Positions 10,099 through 18,908 are shown, counted from the stretch's first letter. The stretch is DNA of 64,000 nt from Acidobacteriaceae bacterium (GCA_003165075.1 PLSM01000181.1:19763-83762), one strand, 5' to 3'. The notes: a model not told the origin generated them from the letters alone. Program-made: numbers and translations.

Positions 10099-11013
10099 AT
10101 GCGAGCTGTATGGTCGTTCTGGAGTCAGCCCTACAAGGCGCAAGCCGGCCGCACCTGGCGCGAGCCGCGGCACCACCTGCTCGCCTGGGGACTGTCGCTC
10201 AAGTTGGCAAGTCGGCATTTTGATCAGACCATGCTGGTCACTGACTCCCCCGGCAAAGCCCTCCTCGTCGATCGTCTCGGACTCGAGTTCGATCGCGTCT
10301 CCACCGAACTCGACAGCCTGCGCAATGTCGATCCCGGCTGGTGGGCCCTCGGCAAGCTCGTCGCCTACAGCCTTCAGGATCGGCCTTTCGTTCATCTCGA
10401 TACCGACGTATTCCTCTGGAAGCCGCTGCCCCCGTCGCTCCTCTCGGCCCCGGTCTTTGCGCAGTGCCCTGAGCGTCATTCCCTCGACGGTGGCTGGTGC
10501 CAGCCGAGCCACATTCAGCGCGTGTTTGAGCGCTACTCGCTCAGCGTCCCTGTGGAGTGGGAGTGGGCTACCTCGCGCGACAGCAACTGCTTTCGCGAAG
10601 AGAACTGCGGCATTCTGGGCGGAAACCGTGTCGATTTCATTCGCTATTACGCGCAGACCGCCATCCGCATGGTGACAGACCCGATCCACGCTGCGCCGTG
10701 GCAGGAATTGCCCCACAAGGATGCGCTCAACATGCTCATCGAGCAGTTCTGGCTAGCGGCCTGTCTCGACTACCACCGCTTCCATCCCCAGTCTCCATTT
10801 CGCGGCATCAACATCCGCTACATGTTTCCCAGTTTCGAGCAGGCCTTCAATCCCCAAGTTGCCGCGCAGGCCGGATTCACCCATCTGCTGGGCGACACCA
10901 AGGCCCATCCTGCTGTGTCGGAGCGCCTTGAGCGCCGCATCGCCGAGCTCGACCCATCCTTCCATCGTCATTGCCGGCGCGTCGCCGCCTACGCTACCGA
11001 AATGGGAGTCTGA
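10099..11013 (+). CDS. DUF6734-type, glycosyltransferase-like protein
   Basis: 304 residues; ATG at 10099 has GGAGG six bases upstream. Contains a DxD-like motif (FVHLDTDVFLW, D101-T-D103) and an NCGILGG block, both reminiscent of small GT-A sugar transferases (capsule/DUF6734-like). Located between the structural eCIS genes and the two DUF4157 genes; the next start is one base after its stop (TGACATG). No signal peptide, so it should act in the cytoplasm. It could glycosylate an eCIS tip or cargo protein, but that is inferred from position only. Confidence 0.7.
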   Translation: MRAVWSFWSQPYKAQAGRTWREPRHHLLAWGLSLKLASRHFDQTMLVTDSPGKALLVDRLGLEFDRVSTELDSLRNVDPGWWALGKLVAYSLQDRPFVHLDTDVFLWKPLPPSLLSAPVFAQCPERHSLDGGWCQPSHIQRVFERYSLSVPVEWEWATSRDSNCFREENCGILGGNRVDFIRYYAQTAIRMVTDPIHAAPWQELPHKDALNMLIEQFWLAACLDYHRFHPQSPFRGINIRYMFPSFEQAFNPQVAAQAGFTHLLGDTKAHPAVSERLERRIAELDPSFHRHCRRVAAYATEMGV

Positions 11014-11014
11014 C

Positions 11015-12454
11015 ATGACCAGCCACTCTGCCCTCTCTTCTCTCCGCGCCGCAACCGTGCTCGCTCTCTCGCCATCTGCGCCCATCTCCGCACGTCCGCA
11101 GCGGCTTTCCCGCGCGCTCCCCGCTCAACCCTCCGCAATTCCCGTTCGCGCCAATGAGCAGTTCGCATCCGAGGGTTCCTTGTCTCCGCTCCCTCTGCAG
11201 CGCAAGCTGGCCATCGGCTCATCCAACGATCCTCTCGAAGCCGAAGCCGAGACCGTCGCCGCTCGTGTAGTCGGTGTCGCTCCGGCAGCGGGGCCGTCGG
11301 TCAACTCCGCCCCTCCAGCGCTTCGCCGCCACCCCACCGGTGCGGTCCGGCCAGTCGAGGCGCCGCCCATCGTGCATCAGGCGCTTTGCACCGCTGGCCG
11401 CCCCCTTGACGCGCACACCCGCGCCTTCATGGAGCCGCGCATCGGCCACGACCTCAGCGCCGTCCGCATCCATACCGGGCCGCGTGCCGAGGAATCTGCG
11501 CAAGCCGTGCATGCCTTGGCCTACACCGTCGGCCAGGACACGGTCTTCGCCGCCGGGCAATACAATCCCCAATCCGCCGCGGGCCGCAGTTTGCTTGCCC
11601 ACGAGCTGAGCCACACCGTGCAGCAGGCCGGCGGCAGCGCCCACTCACACCTTTCCAGCGCCGCTCCCGCGCTCTACCGTCAATCCAAGCCAGACACTCC
11701 GCCGCAACAAACCGCTCCCCAGGACACGTCCAACCAGAAGCCCAAATCCGACCAGGTCACCATCAACATTTCCTGGGATGACTTGTTGAATCGCAAGCTC
11801 ACCCCGCTCTCGTTGCTTGAGCCTCGGCAGCACCAGCCCCAGCTGCCTTCGCCCGGAACCCTCACCCTCGGAGGTGCCACGGCGCCCGTGGCGCAGAATC
11901 CATACTCTCCGCCTTTTGGCTTTTCCCCCCCGCTCAACCAGCCCGCACCTTCTTTGTTCCAGCCCGGGCCCTATCTAACTCCGCCCGGTGCATCTCCTGT
12001 CATCCCGTCGAATCCGCCCGGCCAGTCCCCGCTTGCTCCTCTTCCCAGTCAACAGTCAGGTTCGACCGCGGGTGGTTCATCCTCTGCGCCATCGCGCCTC
12101 TCCCTCAAGGACATCGGCACCTTGAGTCTCGGCCTCCGTCTCGGCTTTCCTGAAATGGAGGAAGATGACAAGCCCGGCGCACCACCCTCCGCGCTCAAGG
12201 AGTCGCTGCAAAAAGGTGAGATTCTCAACTACATGATCACCGGCCAGCTACCCTCCGCCTATCAGTTGGATAAGGGCAAACTCGCCGGCGCCATCTGGGG
12301 AATCTTCTCCACCTATATCGCTCCCGACGTGGCGCGCAAAATTGCCAGCGGAATGTCCAGCAAGCACACCAGCAAGGGAATCTCGTATGAGCTTGACGCC
12401 GTCCTGCTCACCGACTTCAGCGGTGGCGGAGTTTCTCTCACGCTCAAATACTGA
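11015..12454 (+). CDS. DUF4157 (eCIS core) domain protein 1
   Basis: 479 residues starting one base after the preceding stop. Residues about 117-210 form the DUF4157 domain: PIVHQAL, FMEPRIGHDLSAVRIH, AYTVGQDTVF and a zincin-like LLAHELSHTVQQ with H196-E197-x2-H200. This domain is a marker of eCIS-associated proteins and is often fused to cargo. A long Pro/Gln/Ser-rich linker (about 215-370) leads to a C-terminal domain of about 100 residues that I do not recognise (KEGILNYMI-like helix then a beta end, LTDFSGGGVSLTLKY). The core may serve in loading or processing; the unknown C-terminus is the candidate effector or structural part. Confidence 0.8.
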   Translation: MTSHSALSSLRAATVLALSPSAPISARPQRLSRALPAQPSAIPVRANEQFASEGSLSPLPLQRKLAIGSSNDPLEAEAETVAARVVGVAPAAGPSVNSAPPALRRHPTGAVRPVEAPPIVHQALCTAGRPLDAHTRAFMEPRIGHDLSAVRIHTGPRAEESAQAVHALAYTVGQDTVFAAGQYNPQSAAGRSLLAHELSHTVQQAGGSAHSHLSSAAPALYRQSKPDTPPQQTAPQDTSNQKPKSDQVTINISWDDLLNRKLTPLSLLEPRQHQPQLPSPGTLTLGGATAPVAQNPYSPPFGFSPPLNQPAPSLFQPGPYLTPPGASPVIPSNPPGQSPLAPLPSQQSGSTAGGSSSAPSRLSLKDIGTLSLGLRLGFPEMEEDDKPGAPPSALKESLQKGEILNYMITGQLPSAYQLDKGKLAGAIWGIFSTYIAPDVARKIASGMSSKHTSKGISYELDAVLLTDFSGGGVSLTLKY

Positions 12455-12483
12455 CACTGCATGTCTCGTGCGGAGATTAGTTC

Positions 12484-15075
12484 ATGGCAACAGCGATAGC
12501 CGCCGGCGCCTCAACCCGCACTGCGAAGACAGGCGCTCCCGCCGCGCGCCGTGCCGTCCCCGCTCCCTCCTCGGTGCCGCCTTCTCCGCAGAGCCATCCC
12601 AGAAGCTCCGCACTTCCCGCCGATCCGGCCTCCATCCCCGTCCACTCGCCTGCCGCAGCGCCTCCGCCTTCGACGCCGCCCATCGTGCGCCAGGTGCTTC
12701 ATTCCCCCGGCCATCCCCTCGATGCCGCCAGCCGCCAATTCATTGAGCCGCGCCTGCGTCACGATTTTTCCGCCGTGCAGGTTCACAGCGACGCCCCGGC
12801 CGCCGCATCCGCGCGTTCCATCGGTGCTCTGGCCTATACCATCGGCTCCCACATCGTATTCGGCCAGGACCTCTACCGCCCCGCCACGCCCCAAGGCCGC
12901 ATGTTGCTGGCCCACGAGCTCGCCCATGTCGTGCAACAAAGCCGCGGGAGCGCCGCCGCCGGCGATTCCCTCAGCATTCTCGAAGCGGCCGCGGACCGAG
13001 CCGCCGTAGCCTTGTTGCGCCCCCATGCCGGTGCTGTCACAGTCGATGGCGCCACCGGTCCCCGTCTCCTCTGCCAGAACAAGCCGCCGGATGTTGCAGT
13101 CACCGGAACCGTCTCGGCCATGACTCCCGAGGACATGTACAACAAGCTGATCGCCATGCGCGGCTTCGATGAAGCCATCCCCGTCGGCAGTCTCGGCGAT
13201 GTCAAGAAGCAGTTGACTGAAATGGAGGCCCAGCTTAAAACCAGCCCGTCGCCCGACCTGCAACGGAGATACAACAAGCTCCTTTCCCAATACAACATCT
13301 CCACCTTCGAAGGCGGTGGCGGTCCGGCCGGGCAAGGCTACAACACCTACGCCATCGTGCAGGTCGTCGGTCCCGACGGCAAAATCATTGCGGTCGCCGA
13401 CGGCAAATATACCGGCGGCCTCCACGCCGAGCAGATCGCATTGCAAAAAATCGATGCCCAGCTCGGTGGCCAGACCATTCCCGGTTCACGCATTGACGTG
13501 GTCAGTGACAAAGTGGTGTGTCCCGGAGAATGTGTCCCAGCCTTCAAGGCCTTCGCCGAAAAATACAACGTCGGCAAAGTCGACGCCCACGTCTTCCGCC
13601 GCCAAAGAGTCGTCGGGACGGGCTTGGCTAGCGAGAAAACCACTGCGCGCACTGCCACGAAAGCGTCGTCCGAAGGTCTCACCTCTACGAGGCAATCAGA
13701 GACCATCGTGTCGCGCCCGTCCGCCAGCGGTACCACACCGCCTGCAACCACCACCGGAGGTGGCTCCTCTGGCTCTGCCCGCGCGATAAACAATCCAGGC
13801 GCAAACGCCGCCGAGGGCGAAGGCGCACCTCGTGTCCGCGTTGCGACCGGAACAGGCGCCGAAGGCGAAACCGCACCCCGCGTCCGGGTCGCCACCGGCA
13901 CAGCCGCTGAAGGGGAAGACACGCCCCGCGTTCGCGTGGCCACCGGTGAAAACGCTGAAAGCGAAGGCAAACCGCGCGTGCGCGTCGCCACGGATGAGAA
14001 TGAAGAAGCAACGCCGTCCGGCCTGGGCTCGATCCACGAAGGCGAGGCCGGCGAGTCGTTCATGGGCGGCGCTGCCAAATCAGCCTTGAAGAGTGCCGCG
14101 GTCTCCATCGGTACCGGCGTTGCCATGAGCATCCTCCAGGACTGGTTCAAGCAGAAAGTCCTCGACGACCTCGCCGCGCTGCCCCAGCCGCGTCCCGACA
14201 AGCGCACCGCCCGCGCCTATTTGAGCGATCCAAAAACCAAAGACGGTATCCGCGCCCTCGACGTCCTCGCCCAGAACCTCGGTCCTTTCTCCACCGATCT
14301 CGAAGCTGAACAGGCCAAAATCTCCGGCGCCCGTTTCACGCAGTTGATCGCCACGGCCGTCATGCCCGAGAAGACCACCGACGACTACGAAAAGAAACTC
14401 CATCGCCTCGACGAGCTTCAAAACGACCTCGACGCATGGGAGCAGGAGCTGTTGACCATCGACTCCAATCTCGATGCGCTCCTCGAACTCGAGGGTCAGC
14501 TCAAGCAAACTGCACAGGCCGCGCAGGATCTCAAAAAAATGCTAAGCCTGATCGGGGTCGCCGATGAGCTGCTCAAGATGGGATTCTCCTACGAGGAGTA
14601 CATCGATCTGTTGTCCGTGCTCGACAATCTCTCCAGTCAGGTTGCAACAGCCATGGCCAACGCGCACAAGGCCAAGGAGGCAGTGCGCAAGGCGCTCAAT
14701 CAAACCGCCGATTTCGATCACCAGGTCAACCAACTTTGGTGGAAGGAATTCGGTGGCCAGGTCAATCGCCTCGTTAAAGACGCCGACCAGGCTCGCCGCC
14801 AGGCGCAGCAGCGCAGCATGCAAAGAACCAAGATCAAGTACGGTTCTCTCGAGGGCCTTGAGCCGCTCCACCTCTGGAACGCCGACCAGCAGGGCATGTG
14901 GTACTACTACAAGAATCGCGAAAGCGAGATCATCTTTCAGCTCAACGAAGTCACCAAGGGTGCCGCAAACAGTCAGGATGCCTTCAACCGCAAAGTCGCT
15001 CTCGAGGCCGAGCTTGGTCGCGTCCGCCAGAAGATGCTCGAGATGCGCAGCGGCGCCGGCTCCGCAGCTCCCTAG
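12484..15075 (+). CDS. DUF4157 protein 2 with deaminase-like domain; candidate eCIS cargo toxin
   Basis: 863 residues; GGAG lies about 8 bases before the ATG. Order of parts: Pro/Ala-rich leader (1-65); DUF4157 domain (about 66-150) with H144-E-L-A-H148; a deaminase-like domain (about 260-375) with beta strands NTYAIVQVVGP, then GGLHAEQIAL (H314, E316), IDVVSDKVV and C346-P-G-E-C350 followed by a helix. This matches the H[AV]E...CxnC signature of zinc-dependent nucleotide/nucleic-acid deaminases of bacterial toxin systems. Then a Ser/Thr-rich linker, four 16-residue repeats (about 441-504), a Gly/Ala amphipathic stretch, and a long mostly helical, coiled-coil-like C-terminus (about 540-863). 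No immunity gene is evident next to it. Deaminase assignment is by motif; target (DNA, RNA or nucleotide) unknown. Confidence 0.8.
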   Translation: MATAIAAGASTRTAKTGAPAARRAVPAPSSVPPSPQSHPRSSALPADPASIPVHSPAAAPPPSTPPIVRQVLHSPGHPLDAASRQFIEPRLRHDFSAVQVHSDAPAAASARSIGALAYTIGSHIVFGQDLYRPATPQGRMLLAHELAHVVQQSRGSAAAGDSLSILEAAADRAAVALLRPHAGAVTVDGATGPRLLCQNKPPDVAVTGTVSAMTPEDMYNKLIAMRGFDEAIPVGSLGDVKKQLTEMEAQLKTSPSPDLQRRYNKLLSQYNISTFEGGGGPAGQGYNTYAIVQVVGPDGKIIAVADGKYTGGLHAEQIALQKIDAQLGGQTIPGSRIDVVSDKVVCPGECVPAFKAFAEKYNVGKVDAHVFRRQRVVGTGLASEKTTARTATKASSEGLTSTRQSETIVSRPSASGTTPPATTTGGGSSGSARAINNPGANAAEGEGAPRVRVATGTGAEGETAPRVRVATGTAAEGEDTPRVRVATGENAESEGKPRVRVATDENEEATPSGLGSIHEGEAGESFMGGAAKSALKSAAVSIGTGVAMSILQDWFKQKVLDDLAALPQPRPDKRTARAYLSDPKTKDGIRALDVLAQNLGPFSTDLEAEQAKISGARFTQLIATAVMPEKTTDDYEKKLHRLDELQNDLDAWEQELLTIDSNLDALLELEGQLKQTAQAAQDLKKMLSLIGVADELLKMGFSYEEYIDLLSVLDNLSSQVATAMANAHKAKEAVRKALNQTADFDHQVNQLWWKEFGGQVNRLVKDADQARRQAQQRSMQRTKIKYGSLEGLEPLHLWNADQQGMWYYYKNRESEIIFQLNEVTKGAANSQDAFNRKVALEAELGRVRQKMLEMRSGAGSAAP
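13804..13995 (+). repeat. Four 48-bp coding repeats (16 residues each)
   Basis: Within the deaminase-like protein, PRVRVAT recurs at residues 449, 465, 481 and 497, exactly 16 residues apart, each preceded by an acidic Ala/Glu/Gly segment. The DNA copies differ at many third positions, so this is an old or codon-diversified tandem repeat rather than a fresh slippage product. Confidence 0.9.
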
Positions 15076-15282
15076 CCCATACCGACATTTAGAGCATTTT
15101 CGATTCGAGTGTTAACAGAAATTTGGATGCCCCGTCCTTCCGCGCACTTTGCCGAAGGGTGGGAGGCCAACTCCGCCCCCGCCTCGTGCAAGACTCTGCT
15201 TGCCATACTCCCCTCTGGCTGGCGATACTGCTTGTAGCCCCTTTTACTTGGGCCTTACCCCTTTTCCCAAGCGAGAAAACCA

Positions 15283-16089
15283 TTGGCACGCAAGCTTTAC
15301 ACCGCACGTCTGGCACGAAAAGAGTGCATCTCCGAACCGGCGCAGTGTTTTCACTTCGAGTTCGTCATCGACGAGCTGGAGCACTTCCCCTACAGCCCCG
15401 GCCAGTTCGTCTCCGCCGTGGCCGAAGATCCCCATGGCAAGCAGCAGACCCGCGCCTACTCCATCGCCTCTGCAGCCGGCGGCAACGGTTTCGACGTGTG
15501 TGTCAACCGCGTCGAGGGCGGCTTCTTCTCCAATCACCTGGCCGATCTGCCCGACCTGCCCATCGGTGGAACCATCCAGATTCACGGGCCGCATGGCTAC
15601 TTCACCCTTCGCGAGCCCGTCACTGACTCCATCCTCATCGCTACCGGCACCGGCATCGCTCCCATGCGTGCCTTTGCCCAGTGGCTTTTCCCCGCGGATG
15701 GCCCCGACCGCAGCAACGGCAAAGACATCTGGCTGGTCTACGGCACCCGCTACGAAAGCGACATCTATTACCGCCAGGAGTTTGAGGCGCTTGCCGCGCG
15801 CCATCCCAACTTCCACTATCTGGCCACTCTCAGCCGTGCCCCGGAAACCTGGCCCGGCCTGCGCGGCTACGTGCAGGAGTACGTGGCCAAAATCGTCGCA
15901 GAGCGCGCCGCGCGCCTCGGCCAGCCGCTTCCCTTAACGCCGCCCGACGTCTCCATACCCGCCGCCCAGTTGAGCTTCGACATCCACGCCTATATCTGCG
16001 GCCTCAACAATATGGTCTCCGCCGTGCGCGAGTGCCTGACCGCTTTCGGCTGGCACAAGAAGCAGATCGTCTTCGAGCGCTACGATTAG
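15283..16089 (+). CDS. Ferredoxin-NADP reductase family flavoprotein
   Basis: 268 residues from a TTG (SD-like AAGCGAG upstream, weak). FAD-binding beta-barrel in the first half with RAYSIAS (flavin phosphate binding), then an NADP-binding half with IATGTGIAPMRAF and a C-terminal YICGLNNMV plus an aromatic-containing end (FERYD). This is the plant-type ferredoxin/flavodoxin reductase layout, moving electrons between NADPH and a small carrier in the cytoplasm. 207 bases separate it from the eCIS locus and it is probably an independent housekeeping gene. Exact electron partner cannot be read from sequence. Confidence 0.85.
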   Translation: MARKLYTARLARKECISEPAQCFHFEFVIDELEHFPYSPGQFVSAVAEDPHGKQQTRAYSIASAAGGNGFDVCVNRVEGGFFSNHLADLPDLPIGGTIQIHGPHGYFTLREPVTDSILIATGTGIAPMRAFAQWLFPADGPDRSNGKDIWLVYGTRYESDIYYRQEFEALAARHPNFHYLATLSRAPETWPGLRGYVQEYVAKIVAERAARLGQPLPLTPPDVSIPAAQLSFDIHAYICGLNNMVSAVRECLTAFGWHKKQIVFERYD

Positions 16090-16132
16090 TCCTTGATGTC
16101 AGAGGCAGCACCGGCGGTGGAGAAACCAACTT

Positions 16133-16957
16133 CTACAGATTGAACAGCTCACGCAGCCGCCGTGTTTGTGCACGGCTCACCGGAATCTCCGTCTGCCGCT
16201 TGTCGTTCATACGCAGTTGGTAACTCGACTTGAACCACGGCACCACTTCGCGAATGTGGTTGATGTTCACCACAAAGCCACGATGGGCGCGCCAGAACAG
16301 CGCCGGATCCAGCAGCTCCAGCAGCTCTTCCAGGGTGCGGCATTTTGAGTGCCCCTCAAAGTTCTGCGTCACCACCCGAATCACGCCCTCGTCGATGGCC
16401 GCGTAGCAGATCTGTGCCTGATCCACCAGCATCAGCCGGCTCTGCGCCTCCACTATCAGCTTGGCCGGCTGGGGCGTGCGTCCGCCGCCTTGGGGATGAT
16501 TCAAGAGCCGCAGCAACGCATCAATCTGCGGTCCCGGCAGCGGGCCTGTCCCTGCGCTTCCTCCGGCCATGCGTCCGCGTACCCGCTCCAGTGCCTGCTC
16601 CACGCGTGCGCGGTCAAATGGCTTCAGCAGGTAATCCACCGCGTTCACGTCAAAGGCGCGCACTGCGTATTGGTCGTATGCCGTGGCAAACACAATCTGC
16701 GGCAGCGGCTCCGCCTCTTTCCCGGCTTGCGCGCGATGCCGATCCACCAGCTTCTGGATCACCGCAAAGCCGTCCAGCCCCGGCATCTGCACGTCCAGGA
16801 AAACAAGGTCGGGGTGGTGCTCCTCAATCAGGTCTACGGCTTCAATGCCGTTGGTCCCCTGCGCCAATACATCCACGTCCCCCGCCTGGTCGAGAAGATA
16901 CTTCAGCTCGTCGCGGGCCAGTTGTTCGTCGTCGATAATAAGCGCGGAGATGGGCAT
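16133..16957 (-). CDS. LytTR-family response regulator
   Basis: 274 residues from the ATG at 16957; an upstream in-frame start would add 37 residues of non-conserved sequence containing a palindromic repeat. Receiver domain in residues 1-120 with D9-D10, phospho-acceptor D55 (LVFLDVQMPG), T90 and K110 (LLKPFDR). C-terminal LytTR DNA-binding domain (about 165-274) with FWRAHRGFVVNINHI and RRLRELF. Such regulators pair with LytS/YehU-type sensor kinases; none is adjacent here. The gene converges with the flavin reductase upstream. Confidence 0.9.
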   Translation of the reverse strand: MPISALIIDDEQLARDELKYLLDQAGDVDVLAQGTNGIEAVDLIEEHHPDLVFLDVQMPGLDGFAVIQKLVDRHRAQAGKEAEPLPQIVFATAYDQYAVRAFDVNAVDYLLKPFDRARVEQALERVRGRMAGGSAGTGPLPGPQIDALLRLLNHPQGGGRTPQPAKLIVEAQSRLMLVDQAQICYAAIDEGVIRVVTQNFEGHSKCRTLEELLELLDPALFWRAHRGFVVNINHIREVVPWFKSSYQLRMNDKRQTEIPVSRAQTRRLRELFNL

Positions 16958-17022
16958 TGAGACCAGAAGCTTGATTGTAGGAAGCGAACTGCACCCGGTC
17001 AATCCGCACAGGGAATATAAAG

Positions 17023-17060
17023 ACCCGGGTGGCCCAGATCTCGATTCTGAGACCTGGGAT
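17023..17060. repeat. Palindromic intergenic repeat, family A
   Basis: Inverted repeat with arms CCCAGATCTC and GAGACCTGGG around GATTCT. Same family as copies at 17798, 25043, 30791 and 39343. Confidence 0.7.
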
Positions 17061-17086
17061 CCTGACACCTAGTAGGAAGACTTCCC

Positions 17087-17611
17087 CTACTCGCCCAGCA
17101 CCCGCAGCCGCGTCGGCATGTGGTCGCGCTCCAGCTCGTGCCCGCACCGCGTGCAGTACTGGTCCGTGACCCGCACCGTGCGGAAGCAGTTTCCGCAACT
17201 GGCGGTCAGCTGGTAATTGCACTGCGGGCAAAAGTGAAAGTCGCTTTGCACATGCGTGGCGCAGGCCGGGCAACGCGAGACCAGTGGCGCGCGCAACAGA
17301 AAATAAAGCACGGCGCCGATGCCCCCCGGCATCACAAAGCAGATCAGCATCCAGAACCGCGCGCTCATGGCCCGTCGGGGCGCATCCTTGCTGATGTAGC
17401 CCACCATCAGGAAGTACAGCGCAGCCAGCAGTCCCCAGGAGAGGTTCAGGTAAATGCGAATGCCGAGTGGCGGAGGATGGTGTTGCGTTTCAGGAAAAAC
17501 CAGCCAGAAATAATACTCGACCAGAACGAAGACCAAGGCGGCAGCCATGATTGACCACACCGGGATCAGGCGTGTGTCTTCGTTGGCGTGAATGGATTCT
17601 GGATCGGGCAT
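17087..17611 (-). CDS. Membrane protein with zinc-ribbon C-terminus
   Basis: 174 residues. Three predicted membrane segments (about 18-39, 50-72, 86-108), then a cytoplasmic tail with CPAC...CPQC (about 115-133) and CGNC...CTRC (about 140-158), i.e. two zinc-ribbon-like knuckles. No enzyme motif. Such double zinc ribbons on small membrane proteins are common but functionally uncharacterised. The gene stands alone on the minus strand, flanked by palindromic repeats on both sides. Confidence 0.75.
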   Translation of the reverse strand: MPDPESIHANEDTRLIPVWSIMAAALVFVLVEYYFWLVFPETQHHPPPLGIRIYLNLSWGLLAALYFLMVGYISKDAPRRAMSARFWMLICFVMPGGIGAVLYFLLRAPLVSRCPACATHVQSDFHFCPQCNYQLTASCGNCFRTVRVTDQYCTRCGHELERDHMPTRLRVLGE

Positions 17612-17797
17612 AGGTCAACCCCTCCCTCGGAGGGCCTTTTACGTAAGTAAGCTCAACTGAGCAGCTATATAGGATGGACGGGAAGAAGATTGCGGAAGTT
17701 GCGTGTACTTTAGGGTGGTCGCGGTTGTGACCCCGGATTCTGGACTCGTTGCCCTAGCACCGTGACCTTGTGAATTTGTAATCGTGCCAATGCTTCT

Positions 17798-17831
17798 GGG
17801 TGCCCCATGTCTCGCTTTTGAGACCTGGGAA
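17798..17831. repeat. Palindromic intergenic repeat, family A
   Basis: GGGTGCCCC followed by TCTC-GCTTTT-GAGA and ACCTGGGAAA. Stem bases differ from other copies in a paired way. Confidence 0.7.
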
Positions 17832-17856
17832 ACCACATGTCTAGGCGGTCACGATA

Positions 17857-18243
17857 CTAAGACTTCCGCTGCAGCCAGCCGGCCAGCAGCGCCGAGGCCA
17901 GCAGCGCCGTGCTGAAAAAGAATCCCCACACACTCAGCTGGCTCACCAGGCTGGTCAGGTGTCCCTCTTCAATCAAGGTATCTGCAATCCACCAGATCGG
18001 TGGACCCACCACAAAAAAGACAATCAGCGTGGCCGCCATCGCCATCGCCCGGCCCCGTTTGCAGCCTGCCTTTTGTTCCTGCATCACGCCCAGTGATGCC
18101 ATCACAACGCGCTGGGTGCGGTGCGCTACGGCACGCTCCCGGTTGGCTTGCGCTCCTGCCAGCGCCTCCACCAGGTCGCGATCGGCGTCAATCCCCGTGT
18201 TTGTCCCTGTCGGGGTATCGGTGGCCGTACCGCGGGCTTCCAT
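17857..18243 (-). CDS. Two-TM membrane protein, partner of the ECF sigma factor
   Basis: About 128 residues. The ATG overlaps the sigma factor stop by one base (a GTG one codon earlier would give a 4-base overlap), so it is co-translated. Soluble N-terminal half, then two hydrophobic helices (about 69-88 and 101-123). No HxxxCxxC zinc anti-sigma motif is seen. Position suggests an anti-sigma or regulatory membrane partner; sequence alone does not prove it. Confidence 0.65.
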   Translation of the reverse strand: MEARGTATDTPTGTNTGIDADRDLVEALAGAQANRERAVAHRTQRVVMASLGVMQEQKAGCKRGRAMAMAATLIVFFVVGPPIWWIADTLIEEGHLTSLVSQLSVWGFFFSTALLASALLAGWLQRKS

Positions 18244-18908
18244 CACACCGCCTCCAGGCGATGGATACCAGCCCGTTCAAGCTTCGGCCTGATAGCGGCT
18301 AGGCCCCGGTAAAGCCTTGATTTCACAGTCGAAAGCGGCGCGCGCGTCACTTTCGCAATCTCGTCCAGCGACAGTTCCTCGTGAAACCGCAGCACCAGCA
18401 CCTCGCGGTAGAGGGTATCCAGTTGCATCAGCGCCGTCGCAATCCGTTCCCGGTCCTCGACGTTGGCCACGTTCTCAAAAGGTGTCGGCTGTTCATCGGT
18501 AACCTCGAAGCTCAGTGGCCGGTCGTCTTCGTTGCCGGTCTCGAACAGCTCGTCCAGGCTGGCCATCGTCCGTTTGCGCCGCTGGTCGATCACCAGGTTG
18601 CGCGCAATCGCAAACAGCCACGTCTCGAACCGCGCCTTGCCGTTGAACTGGCCCCCGCGCGTCAACACCCGCATCCAAACTTCCTGGAACAGGTCTTCGG
18701 CCATCTCGCGATTCCCGGTCAAATACAGCAGGTAGCGCAGCAGCCGGTGTTGGAAACGCACAATCAGCACGTCAAGCAGTCCGGCATCTTGGCGCTTAAG
18801 TCCTTCGGCAACGGCAAGATTCTCCTGCCGCACCTGTTCATCAGCTTGTACGGTGGCGCCCGGAGCGAATAAAGAACGAATAACGGCGGCAGAAGTCATC
18901 TCATTCAA
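18243..18908 (-). CDS. RNA polymerase ECF sigma factor
   Basis: 221 residues. Region 2 contains [14 protein letters not shown] and [19 protein letters not shown] (core binding and -10 recognition); region 4 contains [27 protein letters not shown] (helix-turn-helix for the -35 element). An acidic linker of about 45 residues joins them. N-terminal extension of about 30 residues. Directs transcription of a stress or envelope regulon; the membrane protein that overlaps its stop may control it. Confidence 0.9.
   Translation of the reverse strand: MNEMTSAAVIRSLFAPGATVQADEQVRQENLAVAEGLKRQDAGLLDVLIVRFQHRLLRYLLYLTGNREMAEDLFQEVWMRVLTRGGQFNGKARFETWLFAIARNLVIDQRRKRTMASLDELFETGNEDDRPLSFEVTDEQPTPFENVANVEDRERIATALMQLDTLYREVLVLRFHEELSLDEIAKVTRAPLSTVKSRLYRGLAAIRPKLERAGIHRLEAV

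Noticed and set aside
13804..13995. CRISPR-like array
   Set aside because: 48-bp period lies in a coding frame, with diverged third positions and no separate repeats and spacers.
1..15075. Prophage
   Set aside because: No capsid, terminase, portal, integrase or attachment site seen; DUF4157 and DUF6519 genes point to eCIS. Upstream sequence is needed to be certain.
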